Shown here in pieces: positions 12,690 through 21,158 of a stretch of DNA of 64,000 bases (positions are counted from its first letter, which is position 1; the number at the start of each line of letters is the position of its first letter). Location of the stretch: positions 387 to 64,386 of the forward strand of contig DCRZ01000012.1 of NCBI GenBank assembly GCA_002325375.1, read 5' to 3'. Both the position numbers and the translations under genes were made by a program. The stretch comes from Rhodospirillaceae bacterium UBA1479 (GTDB taxonomy: Bacteria > Pseudomonadota > Alphaproteobacteria > Rhodospirillales > Casp-alpha2). A model generated the notes under the pieces. It had not been told where the DNA came from and did no database searches. It was given only the letters and a program-made list of their open reading frames with translations.

Positions 12690-14399
12690 CTAGGCGGCGC
12701 CGACCGCCGCTTTCGTCTCGGTCGCCAGGGGCAGGGTGAAGGTCACCGTCGTGCCCTGACCCAGGGCGCTGTTGATGCGGATGGTGCCGCCCAGCTGTTC
12801 AACCAAGGATTTGGTGATGGAAAGCCCCAATCCCCAGCCTTTTTCGGTGGTGAAGGGATTCTGATTCCGCGTCGAGAAAGGTTCCAGCAGACGGTCGATC
12901 AGGGCGGCATCGATCCCCGGTCCGGTGTCGGTGACCATGACCGCGATCATGCCGTCCAGCTCTGCCGCGGAAATCGTAATATGGCCCGACGCCGGCGTGA
13001 ACTTGATCGCGTTGACAAGCAGATTGAGGAAAACCTGCTTCACCGCGCGGGCGTCGGCCCATACCAGAGGCAGCCCGTTCGGCACGGTAATGTCGATGTC
13101 GATGTCTTTTTCATAGGCTCGGTCGCGGGCCGCATCGACGCATTCCCCGGCGATGTCGGGAATACTGACTGCGGTCAGGTCATGCAGTCCCGACCCCGCT
13201 TCGATCGCCGAAATATCCAACAAGTCCTCGACCAGAGACAAAAGGTAAGCGGCGCTTGAATTTATGTCCTTGGCGTACTCGCGGTATTTGTCGGAATTGG
13301 GCGGGCCAAAATATTGCCGGTAGAGAATTTCAGAAAACCCGATGATCGCGTTTAGCGGCGTGCGCAGTTCGTGGCTCATGGTCGCCAGGAACTGGGTTTT
13401 GGCCAGGTTGGCATCCTCGGCCAGCGCCAATGCATGGCGCAGTTCCTGCTGAACGGCCCTTTCCTCGGTAATGTCGACCATAATGGTGATCAACGCGTGG
13501 TCGTTCTCGGCGTCGAGCAGGATCGGAATTTTGTGGTTTCTGAGCTGCCTCAGACCGGCCTTGGGAAACGTCCGCGCGACCTCCTGAATGCTGATTTCCC
13601 CCGAAGCCAAGACCTCCCGGTCTATTTCCATGAAGACGCGGGCATCGTCTGCGGGAAAAATGTCCCGCATGGTCTTGCCTATCAGCGCCGCCGGCTTCAA
13701 CCCGACCCAATCGGCATAGGCCGAATTGGCCAACAGGATTTTGCCGTCCTTGTCCTTGAGAGTCATGGCGTTGGGTCCGTTGTCGATAACGGACTGCAGG
13801 CGGGCCTCGCTGACGGCAAGCGCCCTGCGGGTCTCGATCCGGTCGTCTATGTAGGCGAGGATCATGCCAAGAACCATCGTCGCCGGCGTAAAGGCGACCA
13901 CGAAAGGCAGGGCAACGGTCTGCATGACCTTTTCGGCAACGGGCGTCGGCAATTGGGTGAACAGGCCGATGACGACGACATGGACGATCAGCCCGAAGAC
14001 CAGCAGCGTCAGCCAGTTAAGCGGCACGCGGCCGGACTTGTACGCGGCGCGATAGCCGATACCCAAGGCGACACAGGTCACGACGACCGCGACCCCGACG
14101 GGTGCGCCGCCGCCGCCCAGATAAGCGCGGTAGCCGCCGGCAATAACCGCCGCGATGGCGCCGCCGACCGGACCGCCGAACACGCCGGACAGACTGATGA
14201 TGACGGAACGCGGATCGAAAATGACGCCCGGGGCGATGGTCACGGGGGCTTCCATGCCGATCACGCAGATCACGCCGAACAGCAATCCGGAAAGAATCTT
14301 TCCGGTCAGCTCTTCGTTTGGCCATCGTTGCGCGATGAAGGCATAGAGCAGGCAGAGCGACAACAGCAACGAGGCCGCCTTGGAAAATTCTGCGACCAT
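12690..14399 (-). CDS. Membrane sensor histidine kinase with 5TM-LytS-like input and PAS domain
   Basis: 569 aa. Residues about 1-190 form a hydrophobic 5TMR-LYT-type region (FDPRSVIISLSGVFGGPVGG, AGGYRAYLGGGGAPVG). A PAS domain follows (about 195-320; SVIDNGPNAMTLKDKDGKIL), then HisKA with H in FLATMSHELRTPLNAIIGF (about residue 343) and a HATPase domain (GPGIDAALIDRLLEPF, GWGLGLSITKSLVEQ). There is no attached receiver. The nearest regulator is the divergent ANTAR protein at 14772, whose receiver lacks the phosphoacceptor Asp, so a classical pair is doubtful. Ligand unknown. Confidence 0.92.
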   Translation of the reverse strand: MVAEFSKAASLLLSLCLLYAFIAQRWPNEELTGKILSGLLFGVICVIGMEAPVTIAPGVIFDPRSVIISLSGVFGGPVGGAIAAVIAGGYRAYLGGGGAPVGVAVVVTCVALGIGYRAAYKSGRVPLNWLTLLVFGLIVHVVVIGLFTQLPTPVAEKVMQTVALPFVVAFTPATMVLGMILAYIDDRIETRRALAVSEARLQSVIDNGPNAMTLKDKDGKILLANSAYADWVGLKPAALIGKTMRDIFPADDARVFMEIDREVLASGEISIQEVARTFPKAGLRQLRNHKIPILLDAENDHALITIMVDITEERAVQQELRHALALAEDANLAKTQFLATMSHELRTPLNAIIGFSEILYRQYFGPPNSDKYREYAKDINSSAAYLLSLVEDLLDISAIEAGSGLHDLTAVSIPDIAGECVDAARDRAYEKDIDIDITVPNGLPLVWADARAVKQVFLNLLVNAIKFTPASGHITISAAELDGMIAVMVTDTGPGIDAALIDRLLEPFSTRNQNPFTTEKGWGLGLSITKSLVEQLGGTIRINSALGQGTTVTFTLPLATETKAAVGAA

Positions 14400-14771
14400 T
14401 GTTCGATCAACCTACCCTAAATGAGAAATATTATTAACTAGACCGAAAGTGCAGGCTGCACAGGGACACTTAATGTCAGCGGTCAAGGCAGGATGTCACC
14501 CATATTATGCAAGCTGCGGGCCATTTGCAGGGGCCCCAGCGCACGATAGATCTTGCCATCAAATGCATTTTTTTTAATCATCAAAAAATAATAGCCTATT
14601 TTTTATTCATATACGACAAGCCTACTGCGTTGTCCGCATATGGATGAATCCCCCTAAGTGATTGCGTCAAGATGATAATTCATCTCCGTGTCAAATTGGC
14701 ACAGGACTTGCTTTTTGCATATGCGAAGTGCGGGCCAAAACATCTGCCGACGCCTGACACAAACAACAACA
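14400..14771. other. AT-rich divergent promoter region
   Basis: About 370 bp between the histidine kinase and the ANTAR regulator. Positions 14560-14660 are much richer in A/T than the surroundings (runs of T around 14568 and 14618). No gene was recognised. It probably holds both divergent promoters. An in-frame upstream extension of the ANTAR gene exists to 14688 but has no convincing Shine-Dalgarno. Confidence 0.4.
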
Positions 14772-15383
14772 ATGGCAAGTAAGAAAACGACAATGCGTGT
14801 GATGCTGGTAACGGATATCCCCGACGCGCTGGAGGCCATCATGGCACACGCTCAGGGATCGGGTGGGGCGATGCACGAAGTGGTCGCCCTTGCCGCCCCA
14901 AATGACCCCCTTGCCGACAAGGCCCGCGACTCGTCCCCGGACGTGATCGTGGTGCATGTCGCCAAGCCCGAGGAATACCCCTTCGCAGAACTGAAGAGCC
15001 TTAGCGAATCAGCCCCCCTACCGGTCATGTTCCTGGCCGACGACGCACGGCCTGAAATCATGGCCCAGGCGTCACACGCCGGGGTCAACGCCTACCTGCC
15101 CGTGGACGCGGGGCTGAAAGCCTTTCCGACCCTGGCCGAATGGACCCGGGCACAATTCCTGACCATCCGCGAGTTGAAGAAGCGGCTGAAGGAAAAGGAA
15201 GACAAGCTTGCCGACCGCATCACCATCGAGCGGGCCAAGGGCATCGTCATGAAACTGCGGAGCCTTGAGGAAGACGCGGCCTACCACGAGATCCGCAAGC
15301 TGGCCATGAAGCGGTCTCAGCCCATGCGGGTCGTCGCGGAACAGATCATCGACACGGAAAACCTGGTCATGTGCAAAGGATGA
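14772..15383 (+). CDS. ANTAR-domain RNA-binding antiterminator with degenerate receiver (copy 1)
   Basis: 203 aa. The C-terminal 60 residues are an ANTAR domain (ERAKGIVMKLRSLEEDAAYHEIRKLAM), preceded by a charged coiled-coil linker (LKKRLKEKEDKLADR). ANTAR proteins bind paired hexaloop hairpins in leader RNA and prevent termination, as in NasT, NasR and EutV. The N-terminal receiver-like domain has His62 where the phosphorylated Asp is expected (DVIVVHVAKP), so it is probably controlled by protein binding, as NasT is by NasS. No clear Shine-Dalgarno supports 14772; MRVMLVTD at 14793 is an alternative. Confidence 0.85.
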   Translation: MASKKTTMRVMLVTDIPDALEAIMAHAQGSGGAMHEVVALAAPNDPLADKARDSSPDVIVVHVAKPEEYPFAELKSLSESAPLPVMFLADDARPEIMAQASHAGVNAYLPVDAGLKAFPTLAEWTRAQFLTIRELKKRLKEKEDKLADRITIERAKGIVMKLRSLEEDAAYHEIRKLAMKRSQPMRVVAEQIIDTENLVMCKG

Positions 15384-15453
15384 CGCGCGCGATTTTGATT
15401 TTTCCAGACTTACGGATTTCTAAGTCCACCTCCTCCCAAGGACGGACTTAGCG

Positions 15454-15503
15454 AAGGCGGCGGGTCGGTATCGACAGCCACTCTCCTCGGGACCCGCCGC
15501 CTT
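15454..15503 (+). terminator. Hairpin terminator after the ANTAR gene
   Basis: A perfect 13-bp stem, AAGGCGGCGGGTC (15454-15466) pairing with GACCCGCCGCCTT (15491-15503), has a 24-nt loop and is followed by a pyrimidine-rich CTCCCCTCTTTT. A smaller 7-bp stem (TAAGTCC 15421-15427 / GGACTTA 15444-15450) precedes it. The long loop is unusual, but the position between convergent genes fits termination. Confidence 0.55.
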
Positions 15504-15587
15504 CCTCCCCTCTTTTCCCGATATTCATCGACGACCGGCATCGACGGCTGACATCGGCGGCAGGCCGTTTGGGTCGGCGCCTGTCAA

Positions 15588-15857
15588 TTAGGCCGGCGCG
15601 GCCGCGGGCAAAGCCGCGATGTCGCCGGCATCGACTTGGGCCATGGGCTTGGCGATCTTCCAGGTCAGGCTGGTCTGGGCATCCCCCATGACGGCGATCA
15701 CCGTCTCCACGTCGGGGCAGCCGTCTTCATGGCAGCGCAGTTCGGACACCATCAGGGTCGCCGCCTCGTCCAGGCCGAAGCGCTTTCGGACAAGCTCCTT
15801 GATGCGTTGGCCGCTGCCGTCGGGCTTGGCCCGCGACAGGCCGAGAATGTCATCCAT
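15588..15857 (-). CDS. Small acidic conserved-looking protein of unknown function
   Basis: 89 aa from the ATG at 15857, chosen because AGGGAGG lies 8 nt upstream. Contains SELRCHEDGCPDVETVIAV, with two cysteines and a histidine close together that could bind metal, and ends in an Ala-rich tail. No family was recognised. It is the last gene downstream of a WD40 protein and a CobW GTPase on the same strand, so a role in the same metal-related process is possible but unproven. Confidence 0.65.
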   Translation of the reverse strand: MDDILGLSRAKPDGSGQRIKELVRKRFGLDEAATLMVSELRCHEDGCPDVETVIAVMGDAQTSLTWKIAKPMAQVDAGDIAALPAAAPA

Positions 15858-15905
15858 GATCGGGCCTCCCTGTTTCATGAACGGAAGGCGCCTGATCGCA
15901 CCCGA

Positions 15906-17027
15906 TCAGGACACCACCGGTTCGAGTATGCGCATGACCGCGACCGCCCCGGATTCATCCGTGGCGACCAGGGTTCCGCCGTCGGCGGTCCAGGCCAGAC
16001 CGGTGACCGCATGGCCGCTGGCCGGCCGGGCGATCATCGCCGTCTCCTGTTCGATGGCGCCGATCAAAACCGTGCCGTCGGAATAGCCGCCGGCGACCAC
16101 GTGGTCCGCCGGATGGGCCGCGACCTGGCGCACCACGCCGTCATAGACATAGCCAAATTCCAACGGCGGCTTGCCCGACGGCCCCTTGCCGGAACAGTCC
16201 CAGGACGTCACCGTATCGGCCCCCGAAGCCGCCACGTACTGGCCGTCGGCGGTCCAGGCAATGGCGCGGATCTTGGACGGATATCCCGACATCCGCATGC
16301 CCGTCCTGTCCTTCCAGCGCCAGCAATGCATTTCCTTGTCCTGCATGGCCGAGACGATGAACTGACCGTTCGGCGACCAGGAAACGGCCGTGTGCGAACC
16401 GTGCCAATCGAGCCGCACGGGCTTCTGACCAGGCTCGGTCAATTTCCACACGCTGACCCCGCCGTAATGGGCGGCGGCGATCCGCGCGCCGTCGGGCGAG
16501 AAACTAAGGCCCGCGACGGTCGAAGGATGGTCGGCCGCTTCGAACACCACAGCCCCCCCGGCATCCAGAACGGTCAGGGCCTTTGCGGCGGCGAAAGCGC
16601 GCAATCCCCTGCCCGAATGCACGGCGATCTCACCGATCCAGGGGCCGCCCGTTTCCGCCAGTTTGTCGGCGTCGGAACCGCCCAGGCGCAACAATTCGCC
16701 CCCGTCCGTGCCGATCAGCACCCCCGCGCCGCCGATATCGACGGCGGCGGTGATGGGCGTTGCCGCAATCTGGGCCAGCACCGACGGCTGGGCACCATCC
16801 AACACCAACCCGATGCTCCGGATCGTGCCGTCGCCATAACCGATGACGGCGCGGGCTTCCGCCGGCTCGATAACCGTGAAGGTCGGATGCACGCCCACGG
16901 CCGGGCTTTCACTGAGCTTGACCGAGGGTGAAATGATCCGGGCCCCCGCGTCCGGATTTCCGGCGCCGGCAATCCCCAAGGCAGCGGGATCGAAACCGGC
17001 CGCCCCCATCATGCCGCCCCCCGTCAT
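15906..17027 (-). CDS. WD40-repeat beta-propeller protein
   Basis: 373 aa with at least five WD-like repeats (VSWSPNGQFIVSAMQDKEMHCW, broken here as VSWSPNGQF and KEMHCW; AIAWTADGQYVAASGADT; GLAWTADGGTLVATDESG). No signal peptide is evident, so it is cytoplasmic. It overlaps the upstream CobW GTPase by 4 nt (17024-17027), implying co-translation. WD40 proteins act as interaction scaffolds; here the likely partner is the GTPase. The exact function is unknown. Confidence 0.88.
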   Translation of the reverse strand: MTGGGMMGAAGFDPAALGIAGAGNPDAGARIISPSVKLSESPAVGVHPTFTVIEPAEARAVIGYGDGTIRSIGLVLDGAQPSVLAQIAATPITAAVDIGGAGVLIGTDGGELLRLGGSDADKLAETGGPWIGEIAVHSGRGLRAFAAAKALTVLDAGGAVVFEAADHPSTVAGLSFSPDGARIAAAHYGGVSVWKLTEPGQKPVRLDWHGSHTAVSWSPNGQFIVSAMQDKEMHCWRWKDRTGMRMSGYPSKIRAIAWTADGQYVAASGADTVTSWDCSGKGPSGKPPLEFGYVYDGVVRQVAAHPADHVVAGGYSDGTVLIGAIEQETAMIARPASGHAVTGLAWTADGGTLVATDESGAVAVMRILEPVVS

Positions 17028-17992
17028 GCCGCCACCGTGCAGTTGTCGAAGGCGGTGCGCAGTTCGGCCTCGTCCAGGTTGCGGCCGATGAAGACCAGAC
17101 GCGACGATCGCGCGTCGCCGCCCCAGGGGGCGCCCCAGGCGCTGTCCATGACCATGTGCACGCCTTGGAAGACGTAGCGATTATCCTGGCCGGACAGGTT
17201 CAGAATGCCTTTGGTGCGCAGCACGTCGACGCCACGATCCGTGATGAAGCCCCGGATCCAGTTGGAAAACTTTTCGGGCTCGATGGGGTTGTCGGTCTTC
17301 AGGCTGATCGAGATGATGTTTTCGTCATGCTCGTGGTCGTCCTCTTCGTCCAGCAGGCCCGGCTCGAATTCCAGCACCCGGGAAAGATCGAACGCGCCAC
17401 GGTCGAGCACATCGGCGATCGGCACCTGGCTTTTCACCGTCTCGATGACCTTGGCCATGCGGTTGAGACTGCTGATCTTCGCCTTCACGGCATTCAATTT
17501 ATCCGCGTCAACCAGGTCGGTCTTGTTGAGAAGAATGATGTCGGCGAAAGCGACCTGTTCGGCCAGCTCGTGCTCCTCGTCGACGGCATCCAGGAAATGG
17601 CAGGCGTCAACCACCGTGACCACGGCGTCGAGCGCGACCTTGGCCTGCACGTCCTCGTCCACGAAGAAGGTCTGCACCACCGGCGCCGGATCGGCGAGGC
17701 CCGTGGTTTCGATGATCATGCCGTCGAAGTCGTCGGCGCGCTTCATCAGCGTCGAAATGATGCGGATCAGGTCGCCGCGCACGGTGCAGCAGATGCAGCC
17801 GTTGTTCATTTCGAAGATTTCCTCGTCGGCGTCGACGACCAGGTCGTTGTCGATTCCTTCCTCGCCGAATTCATTGACGATGACGGCATATTTCTTGCCG
17901 TGCTGTTCCGTGAGGATCCGGTTCAACAGGGTGGTTTTTCCCGCCCCCAGATATCCGGTAATCAGCGTCACGGGCACCTTTGCCTGTTCCAT
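17024..17992 (-). CDS. CobW/ZNG1-family metal-chaperone GTPase
   Basis: 322 aa. Has the P-loop GYLGAGKTTLLN near residues 10-21, the metal-binding CxCC motif GCICCT near residue 64, and NKTD for guanine specificity. A His/Asp-rich stretch (DEEDDHEHDEN, about residue 215) precedes the CobW C-terminal domain. Family members deliver Zn or Co to client enzymes. It lies downstream of cynS and hupE on the same strand with a 127-bp gap containing a strong hairpin. The client could be any nearby metalloprotein; that is inference. Confidence 0.93.
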   Translation of the reverse strand: MEQAKVPVTLITGYLGAGKTTLLNRILTEQHGKKYAVIVNEFGEEGIDNDLVVDADEEIFEMNNGCICCTVRGDLIRIISTLMKRADDFDGMIIETTGLADPAPVVQTFFVDEDVQAKVALDAVVTVVDACHFLDAVDEEHELAEQVAFADIILLNKTDLVDADKLNAVKAKISSLNRMAKVIETVKSQVPIADVLDRGAFDLSRVLEFEPGLLDEEDDHEHDENIISISLKTDNPIEPEKFSNWIRGFITDRGVDVLRTKGILNLSGQDNRYVFQGVHMVMDSAWGAPWGGDARSSRLVFIGRNLDEAELRTAFDNCTVAA

Positions 17993-18018
17993 GTGGTCAG
18001 CACTCCCTTGTGGCTTGA

Positions 18019-18046
18019 GCGGTTCGCCCGCCCTTGGGCGAACCGC
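18019..18046 (-). promoter_or_regulatory. Strong hairpin in the leader of the CobW gene
   Basis: A perfect 11-bp inverted repeat, GCGGTTCGCCC (18019-18029) and GGGCGAACCGC (18036-18046). Read on the minus strand the 6-nt loop is AAGGGC. There is no T-tract on the minus strand after the stem. The hairpin lies 27 nt before the CobW start. It may stabilise or attenuate mRNA. The loop has A at position 1 and G at position 4, as in ANTAR-recognised hexaloops, although a second hairpin is not obvious. Confidence 0.5.
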
Positions 18047-18119
18047 GTTTTCATTTCAGTCGGTGGCGGGGGCGGCGCGTTGTCCCGTCACGCAGCACCC
18101 CGGTGTTGCGGGCTTGGGC

Positions 18120-18788
18120 TTACAGGAGGGCTTCGACGAGAAAGCCTTCGATATGTTCCAGCGTCAGGAACATGCCGATTCCGGCGACCACCGCACCCGT
18201 CAGGCGGGCTTCGATGGCCGTCGATTCCGTTGCCTTCCACAACTTCAAGGCAACCGTGCCGGCGGCGACCGCGATGCCGTACTGCAGCACGCCGAGGCCG
18301 ATCAGATAGCCGACCAGAACCTGGGCGCCCGCGCCCGCTTCCCGGGTTGCCATCGCGTCGCCAAAGGCCGAGCCGTGGAACAAGCCGAAGGCCGCGAACA
18401 CGCAAGCCGCCGCGACGATGCCGAGCGACCGGCCCGACAGCACCACGCTCCCCAGCGCCAGCAGCGACAAGCCGATGACGATTTCCTTAGCCGGCAGGCC
18501 GACGCCCAGGCTCATCATCAGACACCCCGCCAGCATGGCGGCGATGTAAGCGGCGGGGGCCGTGAAACGGTGACCGGTATAAAGCGCCGCGATGCCGACC
18601 AGCAGCACGAAGAACAGATGGTCGAAGCCCAGAAGCGGATGGCCGATACCGGACAGCACGCCATGGGCAAACGTGGTCATGGGCGCCCCGCCCAGTGGGT
18701 GGTGGGCAAGCGCCGGGTCAGCCGCGAGTACTGCCGCCGTGCCGAGTGCCAGCGCCGGAACCAGGTTCGTGAATTTGGTGCGGATCAT
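18120..18788 (-). CDS. HupE/UreJ-family membrane protein
   Basis: 222 aa. A signal peptide (about residues 1-28, ending ALA before HHPLGG) is followed by six hydrophobic segments. The family motif HPLLGFDHLFFVLLVG and the later AFGLFHGSAFGD match HupE/UreJ, which are linked to nickel or cobalt uptake near hydrogenase and urease genes. No urease or hydrogenase is seen here; the upstream neighbour is cyanase. It could move a metal, or a product of cyanate breakdown; neither is shown by sequence. Confidence 0.87.
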   Translation of the reverse strand: MIRTKFTNLVPALALGTAAVLAADPALAHHPLGGAPMTTFAHGVLSGIGHPLLGFDHLFFVLLVGIAALYTGHRFTAPAAYIAAMLAGCLMMSLGVGLPAKEIVIGLSLLALGSVVLSGRSLGIVAAACVFAAFGLFHGSAFGDAMATREAGAGAQVLVGYLIGLGVLQYGIAVAAGTVALKLWKATESTAIEARLTGAVVAGIGMFLTLEHIEGFLVEALL

Positions 18789-18866
18789 GGGTAGGTACCT
18801 CTCTGTACTGATGAATTTTCATTGCGTGACGGACGGGCTCCGCCGTTGGAGGCCTATTCAGGTTTT

Positions 18867-19316
18867 CTAGTAAACTTTGTAGGGCAGGAACTTGCCGTTC
18901 AGGGTGATGACCACGCGATCGCCTTTGGGGTCGGCCTTGCGGTCGATGTCCATTTCGAAGTCGATGGCCGACATGATGCCGTCGCCGAATTCTTCTTCGA
19001 TCAGGGCCTTGAACGTGGTGCCGTAGACGCTGACCAGTTCATAGAGGCGGTAGATCAGGGGATCGGTCGGAACCGCGCTTTCGAGAGAACCGCGCGACGG
19101 CACGGTCATCAGCATGGCGATTTCCTCTTCCGACAGGTTCAAGCCCATGGCGTTGGCCGCCGCGGTTGCCTGATCCTTGGTCATGGACATCTGGCCCAGC
19201 AGGGCGGCGGTCACCCATTCCTTGGAATGGCCGACCTTTTCTGCGACGTCGGCCCACTTGATGCCTTTCATGATTTTGTGGGTGACGATCTTTTCGGTCA
19301 GTTCGGCGCGGGTCAT
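18867..19316 (-). CDS. cynS: Cyanase (cyanate hydratase)
   Basis: 149 aa, typical length. Converts cyanate plus bicarbonate to ammonia and CO2. The catalytic triad is recognisable as Arg90 and Glu93 (YRLYELVSVYG) and Ser116 (GDGIMSAIDFEMD), offset by six from the E. coli Arg96/Glu99/Ser122. The N-terminal helical domain (WADVAEKVGHSKEWVTAALLG) is also conserved. It is followed by hupE and preceded by the ABC transporter genes, supporting cyanate as the transported substrate. Confidence 0.97.
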   Translation of the reverse strand: MTRAELTEKIVTHKIMKGIKWADVAEKVGHSKEWVTAALLGQMSMTKDQATAAANAMGLNLSEEEIAMLMTVPSRGSLESAVPTDPLIYRLYELVSVYGTTFKALIEEEFGDGIMSAIDFEMDIDRKADPKGDRVVITLNGKFLPYKVY

Positions 19317-19358
19317 TTAAGGGGTCTCCTTCGTTGATGACGTTTGGGTATGTCGGGT

Positions 19359-20288
19359 TCAAGCCTGCGCGCGCAGCACGCCCGTGCCGGTTTCACCGGC
19401 TTCGTCGGTGATGACGGTGGGGCGCACGACGGGCGGATGCCGGGGGTCGTAATCGGGGGAAGCCAGTTCGTCCTTGAAACCGACGGACCGGTTGACCAGG
19501 AATTCGATCAGATGGTTGCGGACGGGATAGTAGTTGTCCTGGGTATGCATGTTGGCGCGGGTGCGGTCGCGCGGCAGAGAGTTTTCGACGATCTCGCAGA
19601 TCCGCGCATCCGGGCCGTTGGTCATCAGGATGATCTTGTCGGCCAGTAGGATCGCCTCGTCGATGTCATGGGTGATCATGAACACGGTCTGTTCGGTCTC
19701 GGCGCAGATGCTGAGAAGCTCGTCCTGCAGGGACCCGCGGGTCAGCGCATCGAGCGCCGAGAACGGTTCGTCCAACAGCAGGATCTGCGGCTCGATCGCC
19801 ATGGCGCGGGCGATGCCGACGCGTTGTTTCATGCCGCCGGACAACTGCGACGGCTTCTTGTTTTCCGAGCCGGTCAGATGCACCAGGTCGATGAACTTCT
19901 GGCAGTGCTTGAGCATCTCCGCCTTGGCCATGCGCGGCCATTTCGAACGCACGGCGAAGGCGATGTTGCCCATCACCGTCATCCAGGGCATCAGGGCGTG
20001 GCTCTGGAACACCACGGCGCGCTCAAGCGAGGTGCCCGTGACTTCCTGGCCCGACACGATGACGTTGCCGGAACTTGCCGTGGCCAGACCCGCCAGAATG
20101 TTCAACAGGGTCGTCTTGCCGCAGCCGGAATGACCGATCAGGCAGACGAATTCGCCGGGTTCGACCGAGAACCAAATGTCTTCGAAAACGGTGGTTTCAC
20201 CCGATCCGTCCGGCGCCGGGAAGCGCTGGGCCAAGCCTTCGACGCGGATGCGGGGCTGGGGGGAAGTGCTCATGCTATCGGACATCAT
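19359..20288 (-). CDS. Cyanate/nitrate-type ABC transporter ATP-binding protein
   Basis: 309 aa, NrtD/CynD/SsuB class. Walker A is GHSGCGKTTLL, signature LSGGMKQRVGIARA, Walker B ILLLDEPFSALD and H-loop MITHDIDEA. A C-terminal extension of about 60 residues follows the core (YYPVRNHLIEFLVNRS onward). It lies between the permease and cynS with short gaps of 19 and 42 bp, so the genes are probably co-transcribed. The neighbouring cyanase makes cyanate the likely substrate; nitrate cannot be excluded from this subunit alone. Confidence 0.93.
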   Translation of the reverse strand: MMSDSMSTSPQPRIRVEGLAQRFPAPDGSGETTVFEDIWFSVEPGEFVCLIGHSGCGKTTLLNILAGLATASSGNVIVSGQEVTGTSLERAVVFQSHALMPWMTVMGNIAFAVRSKWPRMAKAEMLKHCQKFIDLVHLTGSENKKPSQLSGGMKQRVGIARAMAIEPQILLLDEPFSALDALTRGSLQDELLSICAETEQTVFMITHDIDEAILLADKIILMTNGPDARICEIVENSLPRDRTRANMHTQDNYYPVRNHLIEFLVNRSVGFKDELASPDYDPRHPPVVRPTVITDEAGETGTGVLRAQA

Positions 20289-20307
20289 CTTGGCTCCGTT
20301 ATTTCTT

Positions 20308-21147
20308 TTATTCGGTGTAGGTGACGAGACGCGCCAGGTAGGACAGCATCAGGTCCAGCACCATGCCGATCAGGCCGATGAAAAAGATCGCGGCGATCAC
20401 GTTGGTGATCGACAGGTTGTTCCATTCGTTCCACACGAAGTAGCCGATGCCCGTACCGCCCACGAGCATCTCGGCCGCGACGATGACCAGCCAAGCGATG
20501 CCGACGGAAATCCGCATGCCGGTCATGATCGTGGGCGCCGCCGCCGGCAGGATCACGCGGAAGGCCGTGCGCAGATGGCCGACCTCGAGCGTCTTGGCCA
20601 CGTTCAGCCATTCCTTGCGCACGCTGGCGACGCCGAAGGCCGTGTTGGTCAGCATCGGCCAGACCGAACAGATGAAGATCACGAACACGGAGGAAATGAT
20701 CGAATCCTTGATCGTGTAGAGGGCGAGCGGCATCCAGGCCAATGGCGAGACCGGCTTCATGATCTGGATGAACGGATCGAGCGCCTTGTAGAACAGCGGC
20801 GACATGCCGATCAGGAAGCCCAACGGAATGGCCACCATCACGGCGAAACCGAAGCCGACCAGAACGCGCAGGATGGAATAGCCCAGCTGAATGCCGATGC
20901 CCTTGTCGTTGGGGCCGGCGTCGTAGAAGGGGTCCAGGACGTGTTCCCAGATCTGCTTGCCGACCTCGAGGGGCCCCGGCATTGCCGAGGCCCCCTTGGC
21001 CGTAGCCCCCATCAAGGCGGCGTAAGCGGGGTCCATGTCCGCCGCCGATCCCGTACCGGCGGGCAGGATCAGTTGCCACAGCCCGGCGAAGGCGAAGAAC
21101 AGCGCGATCGACAGGACAATGGCACGGGATTGCAGTGACATGGACAT
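20308..21147 (-). CDS. Cyanate/nitrate-type ABC transporter permease
   Basis: 279 aa from the ATG at 21147, which has AAGGGG just upstream. The frame extends further 5' but that part is antisense to the binding protein gene. Has one N-terminal TM, a periplasmic stretch, then the BPD_transp_1 core with the ATPase-contact loop (EVGHLRTAFRVILPAAAPTI). Resembles NrtB/CmpB/CynB. Forms the membrane channel with the ATPase at 19359 and the binding protein at 21159. Confidence 0.93.
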   Translation of the reverse strand: MSMSLQSRAIVLSIALFFAFAGLWQLILPAGTGSAADMDPAYAALMGATAKGASAMPGPLEVGKQIWEHVLDPFYDAGPNDKGIGIQLGYSILRVLVGFGFAVMVAIPLGFLIGMSPLFYKALDPFIQIMKPVSPLAWMPLALYTIKDSIISSVFVIFICSVWPMLTNTAFGVASVRKEWLNVAKTLEVGHLRTAFRVILPAAAPTIMTGMRISVGIAWLVIVAAEMLVGGTGIGYFVWNEWNNLSITNVIAAIFFIGLIGMVLDLMLSYLARLVTYTE

Positions 21148-21158
21148 GGATAAGCCCC

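Noticed and set aside
18019..18050. Rho-independent terminator on the plus strand (hairpin followed by GTTTTC)
   Set aside because: No plus-strand gene lies upstream; flanking genes are transcribed on the minus strand, where no T-tract follows.
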